26,688 nucleotides of DNA, from NCBI GenBank assembly GCA_037176905.1, contig JBBBWG010027768.1:20521-47208 (forward strand), given 5' to 3'. The translations under genes and the position numbers were made by a program. Under the pieces are notes generated by a model. That model did not search any database. It saw only the letters and a program-made list of their open reading frames with translations, and was not told the origin of the DNA. This document shows, piece after piece, positions 11,452 through 20,512 of the stretch. Positions within the stretch are counted from its first letter, which is position 1. Each line of letters begins with the position of its first letter. Origin of the DNA: Azolla pinnata (lineage: Eukaryota; Streptophyta; Polypodiopsida; Salviniales; Salviniaceae).

Positions 11452-12857
11452 GGGAGGGTAAAGAGATTGTATTTGCTGGTAGATGGGATTCGACGATCTG
11501 GACTCGGAAGAGCAGAGTGGAAGTGTGCTTTCGGTTGTTCAGAAACCAGTTCAGGGTTCAGGGTTGGTGCTTGCCAATGTTTTCTTTTGCGAACTCCACC
11601 ACGATCATCACCAATCATATGTGAAACATGTGGGGGAAACATGCCAAAAATTCCATACTTTGTGTGTTATGTACAGTGCTTTTACACACATTTACATGGC
11701 ATTGCTTCCCATATATTTGCTCATGGATGGGCCCAAAGCATATTCAAAAAGCTCGCAATCTTTTTAAATAAGATACGATAGAGCAAGGGAATGCATAAGG
11801 ATTCTGTTACCGCAAGGTTTCATTGTTTGTCCACAACCAGCCTTAAGGGGTCACAAAAAGAGGTATGCCGTAGCTCACTCTGGTTCTCATTTCTTTGTAA
11901 TGTCTCTCTCATTCAAGTGCTAACTTACACATGTTCCGCTTATTCTTTGTCGGAGAGTGTCTATCTCTGAAACCTGTTTTTTTTTCAGCTTTGGTTTGTT
12001 ATGCAATGAATCACTAAATTCTTTTCTCGGTTTGACTCGGGTCTTTGGAACCTGAATCTTCTATACAAGTAACATAATTATGCGAAGGTAAGGAGATGAA
12101 TTTTGCAAAGAAATCCATGTCTAACACTTTTTGGTTGATTTGCCGATGAAATACCAATGTACAATTGAGAACATGGCAAAGCGAGATGGAATGTCTGTGG
12201 AATCGGACCACATCCTCTAGGCAGAAATGAGCATGGATGTAAAGACAAGCTAGTGCAAGCGGATCATGTCGTTTTACGGTGATTTGGATTGTTTGAGAGG
12301 TAAGAATGGAGATTTTCTTTTTTGTTGAAACAACTTTTGGATTGATGGGTAGGAGATGGTTGAATTTGAATGGTGTCGCGAGGTAACATATCTTCTTCAT
12401 TGGAGATGGATTTCCATGACAGGTATTAGTGCCTCTAGGCTTGAAAGTGATGAACCAGGAGTGTATGCTTAACTTAGTGGTTGTAGAGGGAGTCAAAGAA
12501 CAAGTTGTTATTGTTTTTAGGCTTATGCTTGAGATCAACAGAGGCTATTGTTTTTATAGGAATGTTAACATTCCTAAATCTTATGCATATACAAGGTAGG
12601 TAGGAAATCAATCAATCTAGCCTATTTATTTTCCAAACATAACCTTATATGTTGGGGTTGGTAAAACTTTATCACCTTTGAATGAAAACACATTGAAAAT
12701 ATGATAAAGTCAATGACCCTTACAGTTGTGATATAACTATCCATATACGTGGACTTTTTCTTCTTTTTCGTTAGATCCACTTGGATCATGCATTGAGATG
12801 TTGGACTTTGCTATCAAAACTTACATTCTCCAATCGGATTCTTCATCGCCATTTTTT
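11452..12857. other. 3' flank of the CorA-like gene; no recognised gene
   Basis: The first few hundred bases are probably 3' UTR; AATAAG at 11766-11771 is a weak polyadenylation candidate. The longest frame is on the minus strand at 12014-12538 (174 codons). It is rich in Ser, Thr, His and Ile, and I recognise no domain. It could be a decayed transposon fragment or chance. The rest is AT-rich, with no repeat or RNA gene that I can see. Confidence 0.45.
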
Positions 12858-12957
12858 NNNNNNNNNNNNNNNNNNNNNNNNNNNNNNNNNNNNNNNNNNN
12901 NNNNNNNNNNNNNNNNNNNNNNNNNNNNNNNNNNNNNNNNNNNNNNNNNNNNNNNNN
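12858..12957. other. Assembly gap (100 N)
   Basis: Exactly 100 N, the usual filler for a gap of unknown size. The left flank ends in a short T run. Reading frames that cross it are meaningless. Confidence 0.99.
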
Positions 12958-13162
12958 AATCACTTCGTCTCAACGATGCAATGCCCTTGGAATAGGGAAA
13001 AGATACTCCACTAACTAACCTTAGCACTGACGCTAACCATATGTCCTAATCCTAAAGTCTAACCTTGATCCTCTTAACCCTGAATGAGAGCCTAGATCCT
13101 AAGAAGACCTTGCAATCGATCAAATCATCAGGCAAAACAGAACGAGCTCAGATAGCATCTTG
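12958..13162. other. Right flank of the gap with scattered CTAACC/CCTAA words; nothing recognised
   Basis: From 13010 to 13080 the sequence is loosely built of CTAACC, CCTAATCC and TTAACCC words. This may be degenerate telomere-like repeat. No gene is visible. Confidence 0.3.
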
Positions 13163-13292
13163 GTTCGATGGGATTCTGAGCAAATTCTAATCTTATCTCG
13201 TAATACATCGATGGGATTCTAAGCGGATTCTGATCTTATCTCATAATACATCGATGGGATTCTAAGCGGATTCTGATCTTAACCCACAATAC
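13163..13292. repeat. 43-bp tandem repeat, three units
   Basis: Three copies of CGATGGGATTCTAAGCGGAT followed by TCTGATCTTATCTCATAATA start near 13165, 13209 and 13252. The second and third are almost identical; the first is more diverged. Confidence 0.9.
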
Positions 13293-13521
13293 ACACTTCA
13301 TTGCTTATTCGTCCTGAAGTACTACTAACTTGATATGTATATATCTGTATAGATATGTATATATATATGCAAACAAACACATGCATCCACACACACAGTA
13401 ATTGGTATGTATATATATGTTTACATGCTGGATGCAGTGTATGCGTATGTATGCGTGCATGCATGCATGTATGTGTATGTGCAGTAGATGCCGTGTATGC
13501 ATGAAAACGCATGCATGCATA

Positions 13522-13880
13522 CATCCACCCAAGCGCGTAGACATGCACGCACACATACACCATCCACCCAAACGCATATACATACATGCATGCACACATA
13601 CATACATCCACCCAAGCGCATACACATACATGCATAACACACATGCATACATACATCCACCCAAGCGCATACACATACATGCATGCACACATACATGCAT
13701 CCACCCAAACGCATATGCATACATGCACACACACATACATACATCCACACAAACGCATATACATACATGCACGCACGCATACATGCATCCACCCAAACGC
13801 ATATGCACACATGCACACACACACACACAAGCATACACCCAAACGCATATACATACATGCATGCATGCGCACATACACGT
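13522..13880. repeat. ~44-bp minisatellite, eight units
   Basis: Units start at about 13522, 13561, 13605, 13654, 13698, 13742, 13786 and 13832. Each begins CATCCACCCAAACGCATA (or CAAGCGCATA) and continues with ACATACATGCATGCACACAT-type sequence. The top strand is CA-rich; immediately after the array the bias flips to TG-rich. Confidence 0.9.
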
Positions 13881-13888
13881 TTAGTCGT

Positions 13889-14299
13889 CGTATGTGCATG
13901 TGCATGTGCATGTGCATGTGCATGTGCGTATGTATGTACGAGCGTATCAGTATGGATGGATATATGCATTCATGTGCATGTGCATGTGCGTGTGGGCAAT
14001 GTACCTATGAATGTACACGTATGTGCTGGTGTATGGATGCATGCATGCATATGCATGCGTGGGTGCATGCATACATACGTATGCATGCATACGCATGTGG
14101 TGTATGGATGGATGTATGTCTGCGTGGGTGCATGTGTCGATGCGAGTGGCGCATGGATGCATGCATGCATCCATGCATGTATGTATGTATGCATGCATGT
14201 GTGCATGTGTGTATGTATGTATGCATGTGTGTGTATGTATGTGTGTATGTATGCATGTGTGTATGTATGTATGTATGTATGTATGTATGTATGTATGCG
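13889..14299. repeat. TGTATG/TGCATG simple repeat with long alternating purine-pyrimidine runs
   Basis: The block consists of CATGTG, TATG and TGTG words. Two stretches alternate pyrimidine and purine without a break: 13889-13940 (52 bp) and 14172-14299 (128 bp). The block ends at GCGATGGG, where the leader of the Sec14-like gene begins. Confidence 0.9.
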
Positions 14300-14515
14300 A
14301 TGGGATGCGTGTCTTCCCTGTTTCTCTGCAGAGACGAGAGAGACGGGAGACAGAGTCTCTGTCTGTCAGAGAAGACGCAGAGGAGCGTTCAGAGATCGAG
14401 ACGGAGAAGAAAGGCCATCGATTCCGCCATTGAATCTGCTGCTGCTTGCTGCTGCTGCAGAGCCTGCAAAGCCAAAGGAAGAGAGAGCAGCAGAAAGAAA
14501 GAGCTTTGGAAACGC

Positions 14516-14561
14516 AGCGATGGCGGTGGCGATGGCGATGGCGATGGCGATGGCGATGGAA
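14516..14561. repeat. (GCGATG)n hexamer repeat
   Basis: The hexamer GCGATG, with one GCGGTG, is repeated about seven times. The same hexamer forms the first 27 bases of the window, where it encodes the N-terminal Met-Ala repeat of the PPR protein. Confidence 0.9.
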
Positions 14562-14607
14562 TGTGGAGAAGTGCAGCAGGTTTAGGGAGAGCTTGGGATA
14601 CGGCAAC

Positions 14608-14651
<44 letters not shown>

Positions 14652-14885
14652 GAAAAGCAGGAAGCTTAGAGCCTTAGAGCTACGGCACAGACAGCAGCGC
14701 CATTGAAGCTCGAAGGAAGGAAGAAAGGAAGGAAGGAAGAACGAAGAAGAAGAAGAAGAAGAGCGTAAGATAAAGCTTCCCTTTCTCCCCCTCTCCGTGT
14801 CTCTCTCTGCTCCGTCCCTGTTTCTGTCTCTGTGCTCTGTCTCTGTGTTGATCATGGCATCCTTCAGAAAGCTGAGCGTCATCAG

Positions 14886-14926
<41 letters not shown>

Positions 14927-15017
14927 GCTATGTCCCTTTCTGAAGCTATGCCTGTTGCAGGTTCCTTGTAAGCAACCCCCCTGCTCTTCTTCTTCTTCTT
15001 CCTCCTCCTTCTTCTTC

Positions 15018-15036
15018 TAGGGTTTCGAAAACCCTA
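15018..15036. promoter_or_regulatory. Palindromic telobox pair
   Basis: TAGGGTTT and AAACCCTA face each other with a three-base CGA spacer, about 90 bp upstream of the Sec14-like start codon. AAACCCTA is the plant telobox, bound by TRB and other Myb or zinc-finger proteins and common in promoters of growth genes. Confidence 0.7.
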
Positions 15037-15122
15037 AATTCTGTTCCCCCTTCCTCCCCTCCTTCCTTCCTTCGTCTTTGATCCTGCCTGCTCCCTGCCC
15101 TTGCAATCTCCCATCGGTTCCG

Positions 15123-17591
15123 ATGGCGCTGAAGCTGTCGCAGAGCAAATTCGCGCGCCCTATGCTAGATCTGTACAAGAATCGCATCAGAGGGGCAGAA
15201 AAGGGAGGAAGGGAAGAAGAGAAGACCGCAAGCGCAGAGAATCTTGACATAGCAGGGCTAAAGTTCGCGTCTTCTTCTTCTTCTTCTTCATCCTCCTCCT
15301 CCTCCTCCTCCTCCTCCTCTTCCTCTGCGTCTTCCACCTCGTCTTCTTCGGTGCCGGGTAATGAGGAGCCACAAGAAGAAGAGGAATCAGACAGCGAGCC
15401 ATGCGACACCATCAGGACCGAAGCGCAAGAAGCAGCGCTCGATCTCCTCAGAGCCTGTCTGAAAGCCAAGGGTGTTCTCCGAGCTCGAGACACGGATGAG
15501 GATCTGCTGCGATACCTCAAGGCGCGAGCTTTTGATGTCACGAAAGCGAGACTGATGTATGAGGCCATGGTGGAATGGAGGCGAGAAATCGGTGCAGACA
15601 CCATAGTAGAGGTAAGCTTCTGAATCCTCTCTTGACTCTCTCTCTCTCTATATATATATGTATATATAACACTGCATACATCGCTTAGGAACATGACTAT
15701 TCCATGGTGGATCCTATAGAGACAAAGGGGAAGCAATTTTCTGATCTTCTCTGTATACATAGCTTGCCCACATGGCATGCCATTGTCTGCGTGCTGTATA
15801 TCGGTGGTGAATCCGAGACGAAGGAGAGGCAATTCTCTAATCATATTGCTATGTATACATACCTGTATACATGCCGAGACAAAGGAGAGGCAATTCTCTA
15901 ATCCTATTGCCATGTGTACATTCCATGGTGGATTCTATAGAGACAAAGGGGAAGCAATCTTCTGATCTTCTCTGTATACATAGCTTGCCCACATGGCATG
16001 CCATTGTCTGCGGGCTGTATATCGATGGTGAATCCGAGACAAAGGAGAGGCAATTCTCTGATCCTATCGATACCTGTATACACATGTATTGGAGCATAAC
16101 ATGCACATACCATATCGATACCTGTATTGGATCTAGTTCCTACCAGCATTGATAGATCTGTATAGTATATATGTTGAAATAAGATTGAACCAGCATTTAT
16201 AGATCTATATGGTATATATGTTGAAAGAAAGATTGAGCCAGCATAGATAGATCTGTATGGTATATATGTTGAAATAAGACTGAACCAGCATTTATAGATC
16301 TATATGGTATATATGTTGAAATAAGACTGAACCAGCATTTATAGATCTACATGGAATATGATAGACTAGGTGAACAGTATATATGTTTGAGAAAAAGACT
16401 GAACCAGTATTTATAGATCTGTTGTTGTATAAGTTGAAAAAAGGACTGTAAACCAGCATTGATAGATCTCTATGGTATATATGGTAAAAAGGGACTATTT
16501 GAACCAGCCCTGATAAATCTGGATGATGTTTAAAAGAAAGGACTGTAAGATCAGCATAGATAGGTCAGTATGGTGCGTGTGTTGAAAAAAGGACTGTAAA
16601 TGCTTTGGTGATTGCAGACCTTCGCTTTCCCAGAGAGGAGGGCAACGAAAGAATTGTATCCGCATTTCCATCACAAGACAGACAAACTGGGGCGCCCATT
16701 GTATGTGGAAAGATATGGGCAGCTTCATTTAGAAGATCTCCTGCAGATCACATCCCTTGATCGGCTCTTCCTCTACCACATCAAAGAGTGGGAGATTTTG
16801 GTCAACTGGAAATTCCCTGCATGTTCCAAAATAGCTGGTAGAACCATCTCGCAGTCACTCACCATTTTGGACTTGAAAGGAGTGGTATGTATCTATCCTT
16901 GTTCTTTGCTCTTTCACTGTCATTTATCAACCTATCAGAACGTTTTCCATGTGGTCATACTGTTTTTTTGTGTCTGGTATAGTCATATGCATTTGGGGTT
17001 TCTGACAGAATTATCTGTATGCAATCAGCTTTCCTTTTGTTGCCATTATGTATATCAAATTCATGCAAACTTAGTTTGGTAAGTAGTCTGGTTATGGTTT
17101 TGTTCCTCAGTGTTTGTTGTCTGATGCTATTTAACTTGTATATTAATCTTCTTCCAATGTCTTAAATGGCCTGTCTTCAACAAGCAGAAATCCAATGTTT
17201 TGTGTGAAGTAAAAGATAGTGGTATTTCTGTTTTGATGGGTGGATGTAGACAATGAAGCACCTTAGCAAGCCTGTACGGCATTTCATCCAAAAGATTACA
17301 AGGATTGATCAAGATTACTACCCAGAGCACCTTGGCAGGATGGTCATCATCAATGCTCCTAACACGTTCAAGGCCATGTGGCAGCTCATAAAGCCATGGC
17401 TTGACAAGAGCACGCAGAAGAAGATCGAGGTACATGGATCAAATTACGCGCCGAAATTGCTGGAGTTGGTGGATTCCGAGAACCTTCCCGAGTTCCTTGG
17501 AGGATCTTGTCGATGCAAAGGTGGATGTGAATACTCAGATGCAGGTCCATGGAATGAGTTCCCATATCAACCAAACTATGGAAATCGCTGA
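15123..17591 (+). CDS. Sec14-like CRAL-TRIO lipid-transfer protein (3 exons)
   Basis: The model is join(15123..15611, 16618..16884, 17250..17591), 365 aa, with GT-AG introns all in phase 0. After a basic N-terminus and a pure Ser run at 50-68, a CRAL-TRIO-N helix bundle (about 105-155) shows DLLRYLKARAFDVTKA and MVEWRREIGADTIVE. The CRAL-TRIO lipid pocket follows (about 175-345): DKLGRPLYVERYGQL, TILDLKGV, DYYPEHLGRMVIINAP, SNYAPKLLELVDSENLPEFL and GGSCRCKGGCEYSDAGPW. These match Sec14/SFH proteins, which bind and exchange phosphatidylinositol and phosphatidylcholine and support phosphoinositide signalling and membrane traffic. There is no C-terminal nodulin domain, unlike many plant SFH proteins; only about 16 residues follow the SDAGPW motif. 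The start is the first ATG of the long frame and gives a sensible N-terminus. The exact lipid cargo cannot be told from sequence. Confidence 0.93.
15270..15326 (+). repeat. (TCT/TCC)n tract encoding 19 serines
   Basis: Coding microsatellite in exon 1 of the Sec14-like gene. It gives Ser 50-68, followed by a Ser/Ala/Thr-rich tail and an acidic stretch (EEPQEEEESDSE). It is probably a disordered linker before the lipid-binding fold. Confidence 0.9.
15632..15668. repeat. (CT)n(TA)n microsatellite near the intron 1 donor
   Basis: A CT run passes into a TATATATA run starting about 20 bp inside intron 1 of the Sec14-like gene. Confidence 0.8.
15701..16080. repeat. Intronic 221-bp tandem duplication
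   Basis: TCCATGGTGGATCCTATAGA starts at 15701 and again, with one change, at 15922. The copies stay nearly identical through CTTGCCCACATGGCATGCCA and the GAATCCGAGAC segment. The second copy is about 160 bp long. Within copy 1 the GAGACAAAGGAGAGGCAATT module is itself repeated. High identity suggests a recent event. Confidence 0.9.
16141..16605. repeat. Intronic ~48-bp minisatellite, nine units
   Basis: Each unit reads roughly ACCAGCATTTATAGATCTAT, then GGTATATATGTTGAAA and AAGACTGA. Unit 5 is longer because of an inserted segment (GATAGACTAGGTGAAC). The last unit ends about 15 bp before the 3' splice site at 16617. Confidence 0.92.
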
Positions 17592-18290
17592 GATAACACT
17601 GCAACTGCTCAAAGGCGAAAGACAGTCATGAACGGAACAGTGCTTTCTCTTGGGTGTCATGGGTTTTTTTGGTAGCAGATTTCTTCTCTGAGGCGCATGT
17701 TTTTGGCAGTCTATCCAACTATAACTCAGATGTTGGAACAACAAGTTGTTGCTCACCGACCAATTTGGTTTTTGAAAATTTTTTCATATTGCATTGTCCA
17801 TTTTGTTGCATACGGTAGGAGTCGAACAACAATGAACTCAAAGCCTATGCGAGGATGGACAGACTCAGATATTGAACTTCTCCTCAAAAGTCACAGATTC
17901 ATGGTGGTTCCCGATGTTGTTATTTGCTTCAATGGAGGAATGATGCTCAGAAACCTCCTGTGGAACAATATTGTTATGGTTACTACAAAGGAATTAATGC
18001 TGCGCTCATTAACCGCCATGGAATGTTATTATTATTGTTTATTATGAAGAAACGATGCACAAAACCTCCGTGGAATGTGTTCTCGACCGATTCTTCGAAG
18101 ACTTGGAAGTTGATTTTTAAGAAATGCTGTTATATTTGTGGCCCTCAAGTATTATTTATGTATCTGAACTTCTTATCTCTCTTTGCCATTGGATTGGTAA
18201 AGCTTGATTTTGTTGACAGTTCCATTCATATCGTTGCTCAGTTTGTTTGTGTATGTGATGTTATAGGGTTTCACTTCATGAATAATTGAT
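17592..18290. other. 3' flank of the Sec14-like gene; nothing else recognised
   Basis: Probably 3' UTR at the start. I see no AATAAA close to the stop, and no conserved frame, RNA gene or mobile element. The fragment CAGAAACCTCC/CAAAACCTCCGTGGAA recurs near 17947 and 18059, hinting at an old duplication of about 110 bp. Confidence 0.4.
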
Positions 18291-18695
18291 GGAAATTTCA
18301 ACTTGTCGAAATGGATAATGTTGTAAGGTATGGCATGGAATAATGTTTCAACTTCATGAATAATGTTGTAGGGTTTGGCATGGAAGAAACTGGTGATTGG
18401 ATTTTGTATCTGAGCTCAAAATCTGCCCTAATTCTGAACAAAATGGCATGGAAAAAACCAGTCATTGGTATTTTGTAGCTGAGCTGAAAATCTGCCCTAA
18501 CTCTGAGCAAATTTGCATGGAAAAAACCAGTCGTTGGATTCTGTATCCGAGCTCAAAATCTGCCTTAATCCTGAACAAATTGGCATGGAAGAAAACCAGT
18601 GATTGGAATTCTGTATCCTAGCTCAAAATCTGCCCTAATTCTGAACAAAATGGCATGGAAATGAGCTCAAAATCTGCTCTGATGACAATCTGTTT
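18290..18695. repeat. ~68-bp tandem repeat, about 4.5 units
   Basis: Units from about 18376 read GGCATGGAAGAAACCAGTGA, then TTGGATTTTGTATCTGAGCT and CAAAATCTGCCCTAATTCTG. The last copy is internally deleted. Before them, 18290-18375 holds two shorter related units with AATAATGTTGTAGGGT and GGCATGGAA. Confidence 0.88.
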
Positions 18696-18921
18696 GGGTT
18701 GAAGATGCTTTTGGCATCGACAGTCTGCACGGGATCATGCTTGTCGGATATTAGAATATACGCAATCAAGTGGATTTTGATTCATTCGGGCTACGAGTCA
18801 TCATCGCATTTTGACTCGGAAATCTATCACGCTTTCCCCATTTGATAATCCGGTGCGTATGTGACACGGATGAAACGGAAGCATATGCCCTCGGAGGAGA
18901 AACGATAATATGCCCTTCGAG

Positions 18922-18955
<34 letters not shown>

Positions 18956-20400
18956 CAGATGCGAAATTAGGGTTTCTTTTGTCCTCCCTTTTTGCACACC
19001 TAACAAAGCAAAATATGCCCACAAGTTTACTGCAGATGGTGGGCTTGAAAAAAGGGAGAAGGATCGAAGAAGCAGCGCAGGAATTGGGTGTAAAAACCAA
19101 CCAGAATTGAAAATGGAAGCTCTTTTTTTTACACTTCTCTTTAGCATCATCGATTCTTTTAACCGTTTTCCAGCCGCATGCTGAAGAATGCTGATCGGAG
19201 AATGGGAATCGCACTTCTTAAGAGACTTTAAACATTCGTCGATTCGTTGATGAAGTCCGATGTAAGCCTTCTCATGTATAGAGAGAGCAGCTATGCTAGT
19301 AGTTCATAGCCAGCTGGAATGGAAGTCTGGAAAAGTGAAGCCGGCTAACACAGTCTATAAGAACTCATTCGCCGCGAGCTAATTCAGCAAGTCTGCAATC
19401 ACGGATCTGTTCATAATCATCAAGGTTAAGAGAATATTAGAGAGAACAGAATGGATTTTGGGGATCGATGCCTCACACCATAGATCAAATATATACCTCA
19501 AAAGTTACATTGAATAGATCAGATGTAAATAGCTTAGTCTCACCAAAAGCGTGTTAACACCGTCTCAAGGCATAATTGTCGATCCCTAATCTCCTACGGT
19601 TGCATTGATCCTTCCCATTTAACCTTTAAATTGCAGGAGAAGCTGCTAGAGAAGAAAAACCACTACTCTTTACCATGGCCCAAGACATCAAAACTTCTAT
19701 ACCCAATTAGAGTGATTCAGACATGGAGCGTTGAAAAGCTCCGATTTTTCCCCCAACCAGGCACCAATACAGGAAGCTTTAGATGATGGACCCCAAAAAG
19801 GATTCTAGTCGGACAAGGCACCAACTATGGGCAAAGACCTTCTCATTGGTGGTCAAAGATTTGCAATACAATATAAGTCAAAGAAAGATTTTGAGTACAT
19901 AGATGTGAAAAACAGTGTTTCTTTTGCATGCAGCAATAAAGTGAGTATAGAAATACAGGTACCGACCAAACCGACAAGCTCCACATCGCCTCAATCAAGA
20001 GGAGCAATGACAAGTTCATCTCTATACATCAACCTTCAATCCATGCCTATCTAATATCTCTGGATACTGATGCCATACTCGAAACAATACCATGCCCTTT
20101 GCAAAGCCAGCAAGAACAAGGATCTGCACCTAATGCAGGTTTGGGAAGCAATGAGAAGTTCTCAAAATGAGCCAAGTTCATAGAAGCTTTGACACATGCG
20201 ATGGACTTTGAGGCTGAGTCGGAGAAAATCTATGCTCACCACTCAACATAGATCTCCGAACTGATTCCTTGTCTTCGATAGGAAAAATGAAGGCTCGATT
20301 CCTGCGAGTGAAGACACGATTCTGCCAGAAAATAAAAATTACGTAAAGCCAATGTTATGTATATCACAGATCAGACAGTTCCCAGTGAAGGATAACTGAC
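18696..20400. other. Intergenic region between convergent genes, with GA repeat and telobox; no recognised gene
   Basis: A pure GA run lies at 18925-18952 and TTAGGGTTT (telobox, reverse) at 18967-18975, a pairing typical of plant 5' leaders. I cannot link it to a convincing coding sequence on either strand; a 66-codon plus-strand frame at 18910-19110 starts in the repeat. The rest, to the end of MED28, shows no gene, RNA or repeat that I can identify. Confidence 0.4.
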
Positions 20401-20401
20401 T

Positions 20402-20407
20402 TTTATT
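20402..20407 (-). terminator. Candidate AATAAA polyadenylation signal for MED28
   Basis: On the minus strand AATAAA lies about 105 bases after the MED28 stop codon, a usual distance for a plant 3' UTR. Confidence 0.5.
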
Positions 20408-20512
20408 AGTCAGTGCCAATTTGGGTATAGCAAGACCTTTGCTTGATTGAATATGGTCCTTATCAGTGACCATTGTGTACAGTATAACTACCAACTGTAT
20501 ATACATTTGGCT

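Larger units (their letters stand above)
14300..15122 (+). promoter_or_regulatory. Promoter/5' leader of the Sec14-like gene, with upstream ORFs
   Basis: This is a GC-richer, purine-rich stretch with GA and GGAA repeats (14611-14646, 14716-14760, 14890-14922). Upstream ATGs open frames at 14520-14585 (21 aa, Met-Ala repeats from GCGATG), 14854-14892 (12 aa) and 14930-14971 (13 aa). A pyrimidine tract ending in TAG at 15018-15020 looks like a 3' splice site, and GTAAGA at 14764 could be a donor. If that leader intron is real, the last two upstream ORFs would be removed. No clear TATA box is seen. Confidence 0.5.

Noticed and set aside
12014..12538. 174-codon minus-strand frame
   Set aside because: No recognised domain, no partner exons, and composition not like the neighbouring genes; kept only as a note in the flank entry.
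13279..14882. Long Cys/Met/Val- or His/Thr-rich frames on both strands
   Set aside because: They are products of CATGCATG/TGTATG periodicity and have no family likeness; real coding begins at 15123.
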